From Peptoniphilaceae bacterium (GTDB lineage Bacteria; Bacillota; Clostridia; Tissierellales; Peptoniphilaceae): 42,557 bases of DNA. Below the pieces are notes generated by a model. The model had not been told where the DNA came from and did not search any database. It worked only from the letters and a program-made list of their open reading frames with translations. Below, piece after piece: positions 1 to 6,346 of this stretch. Both the position numbers and the translations under genes were made by a program. Positions within the stretch are counted from its first letter, which is position 1. Each line of letters begins with the position of its first letter. The DNA is taken from contig JASLJE010000005.1 of NCBI GenBank assembly GCA_030152565.1, positions 1-42,557 of the forward strand, given 5' to 3'.

Positions 1-1
1 T

Positions 2-175
2 CTCTTGGTCCATCCTGGCCCTAAAAAAACTGGGCTTAGGGACTTATTAGTAGAAATGATGGACTTTTGGGACTTGTCCAAGGGGGAAGACTGGTCCTAT
101 CTTATGAATCTTTTAAGCTACTTGAGAAGGAAAGATTATGGACTAGATCAGGTCTACCTACTTTTAGATGGTTAG
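2..175 (+). CDS. C-terminal fragment of an unidentified protein
   Basis: An open frame runs in from the left edge and stops at TAG 173-175, giving the last 57 residues of a protein that starts outside the window. The fragment is rich in Leu and acidic/aromatic residues (it contains LRDLLVEMMDFWDLS and ends in YLLLDG). It has no motif I recognise, no membrane segment and no cysteine pattern. Codon use (AGG, CTT, TTA) matches the other genes, so it is probably real. No clear terminator follows; the next 80 bp are AT-rich and lead into the tRNA promoter array, so transcription may continue into it. I do not assign a function. Confidence 0.6.
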   Translation, partial: LLVHPGPKKTGLRDLLVEMMDFWDLSKGEDWSYLMNLLSYLRRKDYGLDQVYLLLDG

Positions 176-258
176 GCTATTTTTAATAGGGTATGATAGA
201 TATATGAAAAGAGCTAACCAGTCTAATCATTAAGAAAATAAAAAAAACATAAAAAAGT

Positions 259-287
259 TTGACAAAAGTAAAATATTAAGTTAATAT
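259..287 (+). promoter_or_regulatory. tRNA promoter P1
   Basis: TTGACA at 259-264, a 17-bp spacer, and TAATAT at 282-287. It is the most upstream of the five and has the weakest -10. The downstream AGTACTCG is shared with P2. Confidence 0.7.
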
Positions 288-352
288 ATAAAAGTACTCG
301 AGAGAGTCACTAGTAAATAAAGCACCTAGAGAATTAAATACTCAAAAAATGG

Positions 353-381
353 TTGACAAATCAGAAATGATAAGTTAAAAT
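353..381 (+). promoter_or_regulatory. tRNA promoter P2
   Basis: TTGACA at 353-358, a 17-bp spacer ending in ATAAGT as in P1 and P3, and TAAAAT at 376-381. Confidence 0.75.
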
Positions 382-441
382 AATTAAGTACTCGTCCTTA
401 AATCAAGCCAAGATCATAAAAAAAGAAAATGACAAAAAGGC

Positions 442-470
442 TTGACAAAAGAAAAACAATAAGTTATACT
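442..470 (+). promoter_or_regulatory. tRNA promoter P3
   Basis: TTGACA at 442-447, a 17-bp spacer, and TATACT at 465-470. From the C before the -35 to the end of the -10, P3 differs from P4 at only two of 30 positions, which indicates a local duplication. Confidence 0.85.
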
Positions 471-524
471 TAATAAGTAGTAAATTGTCAGGAAAAAATA
501 TTTCAAAAGAAATTAAAAAAAAGC

Positions 525-553
525 TTGACAAAAGAAAAACAATAAGCTATAAT
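525..553 (+). promoter_or_regulatory. tRNA promoter P4
   Basis: Consensus TTGACA at 525-530, a 17-bp spacer, and consensus TATAAT at 548-553. It is a near-copy of P3 and looks like the strongest of the array. Confidence 0.9.
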
Positions 554-607
554 AAAAAAGTGGTAAAAATTCAAGTTAAATCAATTAGACTATAACGACA
601 AAAGAAC

Positions 608-635
608 TTGACATTACTAAAAGATAGAGTATAAT
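608..635 (+). promoter_or_regulatory. tRNA promoter P5
   Basis: TTGACA at 608-613, a 16-bp spacer, and TATAAT at 630-635. The predicted start lies near 642, about 12 nt before the first tRNA (654). Confidence 0.9.
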
Positions 636-653
636 AAAGAAGTGATATTACAA

Positions 654-728
654 GGCCCCATGGTCAAGCGGTTAAGACATCGCCCTTTCACGGCGGTATC
701 CCGGGTTCGAATCCCGGTGGGGTCACCA
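654..728 (+). tRNA. tRNA-Glu (UUC)
   Basis: A cloverleaf of 75 nt with acceptor stem GGCCCCA/TGGGGTC, anticodon loop CTTTCAC and T-loop GGTTCGAATCC. CCA is encoded. It is the first gene of the cluster. Confidence 0.97.
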
Positions 729-732
729 TTTT

Positions 733-808
733 GGGCGCTTAGCTCAGTTGGGAGAGCATCTGCCTTACAAGCAGGAGGTCATAGGTTCAAGTCCTATAGC
801 GCCCACCA
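733..808 (+). tRNA. tRNA-Val (UAC)
   Basis: A cloverleaf with acceptor GGGCGCT/AGCGCCC, anticodon TAC in loop CTTACAA, and encoded CCA. It lies 4 nt after tRNA-Glu. Confidence 0.97.
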
Positions 809-812
809 AAAT

Positions 813-889
813 GGCCTGGTAGTTCAGTTGGTTAGAATGCCAGCCTGTCACGCTGGAGGTCGAGGGTTCGAGTCCCTTCCAGGTCGCCA
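813..889 (+). tRNA. tRNA-Asp (GUC)
   Basis: Anticodon loop CTGTCAC between CCAGC and GCTGG, T-loop GGTTCGAGTCC, and encoded CCA. Confidence 0.97.
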
Positions 890-910
890 ATTTAATTATT
901 TTAGTAATAA

Positions 911-986
<76 letters not shown>

Positions 987-992
987 TTTTTT

Positions 993-1078
993 GGTGGAGT
1001 TCCCGAGCTGGCCAAAGGGGGCGGACTGTAAATCCGCTAGTTAAACTTTCAGTGGTTCGAATCCACTCTCCACCACCA
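993..1078 (+). tRNA. tRNA-Tyr (GUA)
   Basis: A class II tRNA of 86 nt with a long variable arm, anticodon loop CTGTAAA, acceptor GGTGGAG/CTCCACC and encoded CCA. Confidence 0.97.
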
Positions 1079-1088
1079 TTTATTCTTT

Positions 1089-1110
1089 AGAACTGGACAC
1101 GTCCAGTTCT
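1089..1110 (+). promoter_or_regulatory. Perfect hairpin between tRNA blocks 1 and 2
   Basis: AGAACTGGAC (1089-1098) and GTCCAGTTCT (1101-1110) form a perfect 10-bp stem with a 2-nt centre. A T7 run lies about 20 nt downstream (1130-1136), too far for a standard intrinsic terminator. It could be an RNase III-type processing site or a partial terminator; the sequence does not decide. Confidence 0.6.
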
Positions 1111-1142
1111 ATGGGTATTTATTTAATAGTTTTTTTACGTAC

Positions 1143-1216
1143 GCGGGTGTAGCTCAGTGGTAGAGCCCCAGCCTTCCAAGCTGGTTGCGAGGGTTCGATC
1201 CCCTTCACCCGCTCCA
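1143..1216 (+). tRNA. tRNA-Gly (UCC)
   Basis: A 74-nt cloverleaf with acceptor GCGGGTG/CACCCGC, anticodon loop CTTCCAA and encoded CCA. It opens the second block of seven tRNAs. Confidence 0.97.
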
Positions 1217-1219
1217 CCT

Positions 1220-1296
1220 GGACCTATAGCTCAGCAGGATAGAGCAACGGCCTTCTAAGCCGTGTGCCAGAGGTTCGAATCCTCTTAGGTCCGCCA
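1220..1296 (+). tRNA. tRNA-Arg (UCU)
   Basis: Acceptor GGACCTA/TAGGTCC, anticodon loop CTTCTAA, and encoded CCA. It decodes AGA/AGG, the arginine codons that dominate the genes of this window. Confidence 0.97.
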
Positions 1297-1299
1297 TAT

Positions 1300-1376
1300 T
1301 GGGGTATAGCCAAGTCGGTAAGGCACCAGACTTTGACTCTGGCATTTCATAGGTTCGAGTCCTATTACCCCAGCCA
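1300..1376 (+). tRNA. tRNA-Gln (UUG)
   Basis: Acceptor TGGGGTA/TACCCCA, anticodon loop CTTTGAC between CCAGA and TCTGG, and encoded CCA. Confidence 0.96.
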
Positions 1377-1379
1377 CTT

Positions 1380-1455
1380 GATCCATTAGCTCAGCCGGTA
1401 GAGCACCTGACTTTTAATCAGGGCGTCCGGAGTTCGAATCTCCGATGGATCACCA
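1380..1455 (+). tRNA. tRNA-Lys (UUU), copy 1
   Basis: Acceptor GATCCAT/ATGGATC, anticodon loop CTTTTAA, and encoded CCA. It is identical over all 76 nt to the copy at 1481-1556. Confidence 0.97.
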
Positions 1456-1480
1456 TTTTCTATAAAAAATCGAATATTAA

Positions 1481-1556
1481 GATCCATTAGCTCAGCCGGT
1501 AGAGCACCTGACTTTTAATCAGGGCGTCCGGAGTTCGAATCTCCGATGGATCACCA
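1481..1556 (+). tRNA. tRNA-Lys (UUU), copy 2
   Basis: An exact duplicate of the preceding tRNA-Lys, separated from it by a 25-nt AT-rich spacer. Confidence 0.97.
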
Positions 1557-1561
1557 TGTTT

Positions 1562-1650
1562 GGAGAGGTACCGAAGCGGTCATAACGGGGCGGTCTTGAA
1601 AACCGTTAGGGTGCAAGCCCACGTGGGTTCGAATCCCACCCTCTCCGCCA
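1562..1650 (+). tRNA. tRNA-Ser (UGA)
   Basis: A class II tRNA of 89 nt with a long variable arm, anticodon loop CTTGAAA, acceptor GGAGAGG/CCTCTCC and encoded CCA. Confidence 0.97.
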
Positions 1651-1652
1651 AT

Positions 1653-1743
1653 GGAGAAGTACTCAAGTGGCTGAAGAGGCTCCCCTGCTAAGGGAGTAGA
1701 TCCTTTACGGGATGCGAGGGTTCAAATCCCTCCTTCTCCGCCA
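1653..1743 (+). tRNA. tRNA-Ser (GCU)
   Basis: A class II tRNA of 91 nt with anticodon loop CTGCTAA between CTCCC and GGGAG, a long variable arm and encoded CCA. Confidence 0.97.
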
Positions 1744-1751
1744 AGTTTGAC

Positions 1752-1781
1752 TTAATAAAGTCACTTGAGAGACTTTATTAA
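1752..1781 (+). promoter_or_regulatory. Perfect hairpin between tRNA blocks 2 and 3
   Basis: TTAATAAAGTC (1752-1762) and GACTTTATTAA (1771-1781) make an 11-bp perfect stem with loop ACTTGAGA, followed by a T-rich stretch (ATTATTTTCTT). It may be a leaky terminator or a processing hairpin. Confidence 0.6.
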
Positions 1782-1809
1782 TTATTTTCTTGGGGACTAA
1801 TAGAATTAT

Positions 1810-1885
<76 letters not shown>

Positions 1886-1890
1886 CATAG

Positions 1891-1966
1891 AGGGGTATAG
1901 TTCAGTTGGCAGAACGTTGGTCTCCAAAACCAAATGTCGAGGGTTCAAGTCCTTCTACCCCTGCCA
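1891..1966 (+). tRNA. tRNA-Trp (CCA)
   Basis: Acceptor AGGGGTA/TACCCCT, anticodon CCA in loop CTCCAAA, and encoded 3' CCA. Confidence 0.97.
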
Positions 1967-1971
1967 TGTAG

Positions 1972-2048
<77 letters not shown>

Positions 2049-2081
2049 TTTAAACACACGGTGAAACCCTTGTTAATTCAA

Positions 2082-2158
2082 GGGCCTTTAGCTCAGTCGG
2101 TTAGAGCGCCCGGCTCATAACCGGTAGGTCCGGGGTTCGAGTCCCTGAAGGCCCACCA
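2082..2158 (+). tRNA. tRNA with CAU anticodon (elongator Met or Ile2)
   Basis: Acceptor GGGCCTT/AAGGCCC, anticodon loop CTCATAA, and encoded CCA. The 1-72 pair is a normal G-C, so it is not an initiator. The body resembles both elongator tRNA-Met and the lysidine-modified tRNA-Ile2 of Firmicutes, and sequence alone does not separate these with certainty. Confidence 0.9.
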
Positions 2159-2159
2159 G

Positions 2160-2185
2160 AAAAAAGCACATAAGGTGCTTTTTTT
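2160..2185 (+). terminator. Terminator of the tRNA cluster
   Basis: AAAAAGCAC and GTGCTTTTT pair around loop ATAAG, and the T run extends to 2185. It starts 2 nt after the last tRNA. Confidence 0.9.
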
Positions 2186-2210
2186 GTACTTTAAATAGGT
2201 GAAGTATAAG

Positions 2211-2663
2211 ATGCAGATAAGAGAAGTTAAAATAGGCAAAAGAGAAAATTACATAGATTTATTATTGCTGGCAGACGAAAATCTGGATATGGTTAAGAAG
2301 TATATAAATGATGGCAAGATGTATGCCATAGACCATGAAGGGGAGAGTATAGCCAGTGTACTTATAATATTTAAAGAGTCTTCTACTATAGAGATTAAAA
2401 ACCTGGCTGTTAAACCTGCCTATCAAAAAAAAGGTTATGGCAAGTTTTTAATTGAGTTTGTAAACAGCCTCTATAAGGATGATTTTGATAGGTTAATAGT
2501 TGGGACTGGTGATAGTCCTTCCAACCTGAACTTCTATAAGCACTGTGGTTTTAGTTACTATGATAGGATAAAAAACTTCTTCAAGAATAACTATAGTGAA
2601 ACCATAATAGAAGATGGGGTAGAATTAGTTGATATGATATACTTAAAAAGACATATGAAATAG
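2211..2663 (+). CDS. GNAT-family N-acetyltransferase
   Basis: A 150-residue GCN5-related acetyltransferase, transferring an acetyl group from acetyl-CoA to an amine of unknown identity in the cytoplasm. The acetyl-CoA pyrophosphate-binding motif A is clear: IEIKNLAVKPAYQKKGYGKF (the Q/R-x-x-G-x-G core is QKKGYG), followed by an NLNFYKHCGF segment typical of the C-terminal half. I chose ATG 2211 because AGGTGA (2197-2202) lies 8 nt upstream; an in-frame GTG at 2199 has no ribosome binding site. It sits alone between the tRNA terminator and its own terminator, whose stem is built from the last codons. Nothing in the context reveals the substrate. Confidence 0.85.
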   Translation: MQIREVKIGKRENYIDLLLLADENLDMVKKYINDGKMYAIDHEGESIASVLIIFKESSTIEIKNLAVKPAYQKKGYGKFLIEFVNSLYKDDFDRLIVGTGDSPSNLNFYKHCGFSYYDRIKNFFKNNYSETIIEDGVELVDMIYLKRHMK

Positions 2664-2678
2664 TTGTATGTCTTTTTT
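2646..2678 (+). terminator. Terminator overlapping the acetyltransferase stop
   Basis: AAAAGACATA (2646-2655) pairs with TATGTCTTTT (2667-2676), with T's running to 2678. The stop codon TAG (2661-2663) lies in the loop, so the 5' arm is coding sequence. Confidence 0.85.
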
Positions 2679-2877
2679 GGTACAAAAAACTATTTTATAA
2701 AATTATGTTTCATTAAAGAGGCTAAAGAGGGCTTTATGTTTCATCTAAGACAAGTCTGATAAAATGGACATAAAAGTAAATTTATCTATAAATATAAGCG
2801 GTACAAAATTAATTAATATAAAATTAACATGACACTAGTGTTTCAGATTTAGGAAAACAATTTCCCTTTTTCTATAG

Positions 2878-2920
2878 TATAATTTTACTGTACCCAAGGG
2901 TATAATACAAAATTTGGAGG
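2878..2920 (+). promoter_or_regulatory. Promoter candidates and RBS of the secreted glycosidase
   Basis: Two TATAAT hexamers occur at 2878-2883 and 2901-2906, neither with a good -35 at 17 bp. A strong GGAGG ribosome site (2916-2920) precedes ATG 2925. Further upstream, TTATGTTTCAT is repeated (2703-2713 and 2734-2744, 31 bp apart). The true start site is uncertain. Confidence 0.4.
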
Positions 2921-2924
2921 AAAT

Positions 2925-5348
2925 ATGAGTATTAAAAAGAAAATGTTATCATCCCTATTAGCATTGACAACAGTGCTATCATTAGGAAATGTTGCAGATG
3001 TAAAAGCAAGAGAAGATTCAGATGTTTTATACGAATATGTTCAAAGACAAGACGGATCTTATGGATATGATAGAAACAAGCCAGTTAAATATTATCAAGG
3101 ATCCAAGGAAACAGTAAGAGTACCATCAGAATTTAAACAAGACAAGGAAGAGTTTAAATCTGCTTGGGTTTCAACAATCTTTAACTTAAATATTCCAACA
3201 CCAAAGAGTGAAGAAGAATTTAAAGATTTATATATGGAAAGATTAAATAAAATGTATGACTGGAATATGAACGCTATGATTTTCCAAGTAAGACCTTTAC
3301 TTGATGCTTATTATAGCTCAGACATAAATCCAACTAGTCAATACTTAAGTGGTAAACAAGGTAAGGATGTAGATTGGTCAATTGATCCTCTTACATGGAT
3401 GATTGAACAAACTCACCAAAAGGGAATGGAATATCATGCTTGGTTTAATCCTTATAGAATCACAAACTCAGCACCTTCAGCTCTAGTTAAGGGATTGACT
3501 AATGAAGAAGGAATTGCAATGCCAGTAGAAGAATACTTAAACCTATTGGTTGAAAAAGAAGTTTTGTCCAAGGATAACTTTGGAGTTAAAAATCCTCATT
3601 TAGTAATGAGAGATGTTTCAGGAAAATTACTATTAAACCCAGGTGAACCTGAGGTTGTAAAATATTTTACAGAATCAATCAAGGAAGTTGTAGAAAATTA
3701 TGATGTGGATGCTATCCACTTTGATGATTACTTCTACCCATATAGTATGCACCCTACAAAAGATCAAGCTTCTCACGACTTTATCACAAAGCAAGATAGA
3801 CCTACCTTTGAAAAATATGGTTTAACAAAGGGATATGCAGATGACCAAGAAGGTCTTGACCAATGGAGAAGAGACAATGTTACTAAGATGGTTAGTGAAA
3901 TCAGCAAGATGATTAAGGATCACAATGCCAAGACAGGTAAGGCTGTTCAATTTGGTATCTCACCATTTGGTATCTACAAGCACAAGGCTCTTCACGGAGA
4001 AGGAACTAATACTCCAGTAGGATCATCTGAATCATATTCAGGTAGTGCTGGTTATGCAGACACTGTTAAGTGGATGGAAGAAGGTTTAGTTGACTATGTT
4101 ATTCCTCAAATTTATTGGGCCTTTACTACAGGAGCTGCTCCATATGGAGAAATAGCTAGATGGTGGAGTGAAATGGGAGAAAAGACAAATACTCACGTAT
4201 ATGTTGGTCACCCTAACTACAAGTTAACTACTATGTGGATCAAGGCACCTGAGTTTTTAAACCCAGAAGAAATTAACAATCAAGTTAAATTTAATCAAAC
4301 TTTAAAAGGAATAAATGGTAGTTCAATCTTTAGTTATGAACACTTGAACAAGGTGGACGTAAACGCTAAGGGAGCAGACGATTTTTCTAAATTAAAATAT
4401 AAGGGATTAAATGACAGTATTGACATCCTTAGAAAGGACACTTTCTCAACTAAGTCTTTAACACCTGCTAAGCCTTGGTTATCTAAGGGAACAGAAGTAA
4501 AGTTAGAAGATGTTGTTTTAGACAATGTTAAAGGAAACTTAACTTGGACAGAAGAAAAAAATAATAACTCAAGATTCTATGTAATCTATGAAGGAGATAA
4601 GACCTTATCCTTAGAAGAATTAACAGCTGATGCTAATAATATTTTAGACAAGGTTAAATTCGAAGGAAAAGGAAATTACGAATACAAGCTTAATTATAAT
4701 CCTAACAAGCAATATGCGGTAAGCGTTTTGGATAGAGCATTCGTAGAAACTGATGCAACCCTAGCTAAACCAATCTTAGGAGAAGGGGAAGTTGAAGTTA
4801 AGACCTATAATATTAAATCCTATGTAAACGTTAGAGCATCCAAGGATGTTTTAAGTAAGAGATTAGGTAACTTAAATAGGGGAGACAAGGTAGAAGGAGC
4901 TATAACAGGAGCTTGGTTTGAATTCGAATATGAAGGAAAATTAGCATATATCTCTAAGAACTTTGTTACAGAAAATGAATTACCTAAAGAAAACAAGACT
5001 AGCTACAAGGTTAAATCTTATGTAAACATTAGATCAGGTAAGAGCACAGATAGCCAAATCCTAGGAAACTTTAAAAAGAATGATAGGGTTGAAGGGGTTA
5101 TCAAGGGAGCTTGGTTAGAATTTGATCACAATGGAAGAAGGGCTTATATTTCTAAGAACTTTATAGAAGAAGCCAATGATTACACAGTTAAGTCTTATGT
5201 AAATGTTAGATCAGCGAGAAACACAACAAGTAAAATATTAGGAAATCTTAAGAAGGGCGACTTGGTAGAAGGAACTATCAAGGGAGCTTGGTTGGAAATA
5301 AATTACAAGGGACAAAAGGCTTATATAGCTAAAAACTTTGTAAAATAA
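2925..5348 (+). CDS. Secreted DUF187/GHL10-type glycosidase with three SH3b repeats
   Basis: An 807-residue exported protein. Residues 1-28 are a signal peptide (basic start, hydrophobic core, VKARED). Residues about 70-480 form a glycosyl-hydrolase-like 10 (DUF187, YngK/YddW-type) TIM barrel: FKSAWVSTIFNLNIP opens it, HAWFNPYRI follows, and DAIHFDDYF (262-270) holds the paired acidic residues expected at the active site. The E. coli family member DigH (YddW) cleaves denuded peptidoglycan glycans, so wall remodelling is a fair inference. Three C-terminal SH3b repeats (about 627-683, 693-750 and 752-807), each with SYVN(V/I)R and ending in KNF, probably bind the wall. Ribosome site GGAGG at 2916. 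Codon use looks adapted, suggesting an abundant protein. Confidence 0.88.
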   Translation: MSIKKKMLSSLLALTTVLSLGNVADVKAREDSDVLYEYVQRQDGSYGYDRNKPVKYYQGSKETVRVPSEFKQDKEEFKSAWVSTIFNLNIPTPKSEEEFKDLYMERLNKMYDWNMNAMIFQVRPLLDAYYSSDINPTSQYLSGKQGKDVDWSIDPLTWMIEQTHQKGMEYHAWFNPYRITNSAPSALVKGLTNEEGIAMPVEEYLNLLVEKEVLSKDNFGVKNPHLVMRDVSGKLLLNPGEPEVVKYFTESIKEVVENYDVDAIHFDDYFYPYSMHPTKDQASHDFITKQDRPTFEKYGLTKGYADDQEGLDQWRRDNVTKMVSEISKMIKDHNAKTGKAVQFGISPFGIYKHKALHGEGTNTPVGSSESYSGSAGYADTVKWMEEGLVDYVIPQIYWAFTTGAAPYGEIARWWSEMGEKTNTHVYVGHPNYKLTTMWIKAPEFLNPEEINNQVKFNQTLKGINGSSIFSYEHLNKVDVNAKGADDFSKLKYKGLNDSIDILRKDTFSTKSLTPAKPWLSKGTEVKLEDVVLDNVKGNLTWTEEKNNNSRFYVIYEGDKTLSLEELTADANNILDKVKFEGKGNYEYKLNYNPNKQYAVSVLDRAFVETDATLAKPILGEGEVEVKTYNIKSYVNVRASKDVLSKRLGNLNRGDKVEGAITGAWFEFEYEGKLAYISKNFVTENELPKENKTSYKVKSYVNIRSGKSTDSQILGNFKKNDRVEGVIKGAWLEFDHNGRRAYISKNFIEEANDYTVKSYVNVRSARNTTSKILGNLKKGDLVEGTIKGAWLEINYKGQKAYIAKNFVK

Positions 5349-5406
5349 AAGACTAGAAAAAAATCTATAGTGGTAGGTCACTATAGATTTTTTTTACTAG
5401 TCTTTT
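5347..5406. terminator. Bidirectional nested terminator between convergent genes
   Basis: The inner stem is AAATCTATAGTG (5361-5372) with CACTATAGATTT (5379-5390). The outer stem is AAAAGACTAG (5347-5356) with CTAGTCTTTT (5397-5406). A and T tracts flank both sides, so it can end transcripts in both directions. The minus-strand gene ends inside it. Confidence 0.9.
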
Positions 5407-6273
5407 TATATTGTAATTATAGAATTTTTTATCACTATGGATAAGAAGTATGTTTTCAGGTAGCCTATAGGGGCTATTATCCACCAGGTAGGGCTTTTCT
5501 TCCAAGTGACAAAGTCCAACTATACCAGGACTTATATAGGCCTTAAAAAGGCGAATTTTAACCAGTCTCTTTTTTCCCTTGCCGGCCAAGAGGTAGCTGG
5601 AACTTTCATAATAGAAGTTTTTATCCAGGTCTGATTGAAAGCTTAAGTAAAGATAGTCCTTGTCTAATTTTTTCCCAACTAGATAGAGATTTTCATCCAG
5701 GACCTTAAGGCTTTTAATCTCTTCTATAATAGGTCTATAGGCTAAAATCTTTTCTGTATTGGCCAAATCATTTCTATTGTGGACTAGAAGATTTGGATCT
5801 TTTACCTGGTTTAGCTGGTCTTGGTAGGGCCTACTTAGGCCAGGATGGATCCTATCTATCCTTTTTATACCCAGGATGGATTCTGCATCTATGAGGGAAA
5901 ACTTGTCCAGGGCCAAAAGGTCCTTGTTTTGGATTAGCTTCCTATAGATGTCCAGGTTGGATTTTTCCTGGGGCGCCTCTAGGCCATAAAAGGCAAACCT
6001 ATCCTTGATAAAGGGCAGGTCAAAGGTGAGACCATTAAAGGTAATAAGATCCTTTTGGTCTAGGTGGTGGTAAATGGCTTCCAGGAGGATTTTTTCATCA
6101 GTTTCATCTTCTATAAAAAATTGAAGAAGATTATCCTTTACCCCATCATAGGGACTAAGAAGGCCACAAATGACAATTTTTGACTCCAGCCTGCTTACAC
6201 CTGTAGTTTCTATGTCTAAGACTATTTGATTTTCTATATGGTTGGTTACTTCCTTATCTTTTATTATTTTCAT
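5365..6273 (-). CDS. YprB-like RNase H-fold 3'-5' exonuclease domain protein
   Basis: A 302-residue protein with a ribonuclease H-like (DnaQ-type) fold of the YprB family. VLDIETTG (DxE, metal-binding) lies near residue 20, LITFNGLTFDLPFI is the second exonuclease motif near residue 80, and HNRNDLANTEKIL carries the late acidic motif near residue 165. The last 100 residues are not recognised. The family is believed to act on nucleic acids, but its substrate is not established. AAAGGTG precedes the start. The final dozen codons run through the bidirectional terminator, and the TAG stop is inside its stem. It is divergent from the cysteine desulfurase, with a 73-bp gap to that gene's start. Confidence 0.82.
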   Translation of the reverse strand: MKIIKDKEVTNHIENQIVLDIETTGVSRLESKIVICGLLSPYDGVKDNLLQFFIEDETDEKILLEAIYHHLDQKDLITFNGLTFDLPFIKDRFAFYGLEAPQEKSNLDIYRKLIQNKDLLALDKFSLIDAESILGIKRIDRIHPGLSRPYQDQLNQVKDPNLLVHNRNDLANTEKILAYRPIIEEIKSLKVLDENLYLVGKKLDKDYLYLSFQSDLDKNFYYESSSYLLAGKGKKRLVKIRLFKAYISPGIVGLCHLEEKPYLVDNSPYRLPENILLIHSDKKFYNYNIKRLVKKIYSDLPL

Positions 6274-6302
6274 AAAACACCTTTATTTCATTGATTTTAG
6301 GA

Positions 6303-6314
6303 TATAATATTATA
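6303..6314. promoter_or_regulatory. Palindromic double -10 between divergent genes
   Basis: The 12-bp perfect palindrome TATAATATTATA contains a TATAAT -10 on each strand, placed to serve both the nuclease gene (minus) and the cysteine desulfurase (plus). No convincing -35 is visible on either side, so this is a tentative call. Confidence 0.4.
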
Positions 6315-6346
6315 TATTAATAATCATATCATAAGGAGTGATTAAG

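Larger units (their letters stand above)
176..653 (+). other. Gene-free tRNA promoter region with five tandem promoters
   Basis: This 478-bp stretch has no supported ORF. It is very AT-rich and consists mainly of five copies of a sigma-A-type promoter (TTGACA, 16-17 bp, TATAAT-like), whose -35 boxes start at 259, 353, 442, 525 and 608 (steps of 94, 89, 83 and 83 bp). All point at the tRNA cluster. Each -10 is followed by an AAGT-containing start region, and AGTACTCG occurs after the first two (293-300 and 387-394). The boxes are listed individually. Confidence 0.85.

Noticed and set aside
215..653. Regularly spaced similar units suggesting a CRISPR array
   Set aside because: The repeated part is a TTGACA-17-TATAAT promoter core, spacing varies from 83 to 94 bp, the units diverge, and no cas genes are present.
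2082..2158. The CAU tRNA as initiator tRNA-fMet
   Set aside because: It has a paired 1-72 position and lacks the three G-C pairs of the initiator anticodon stem.
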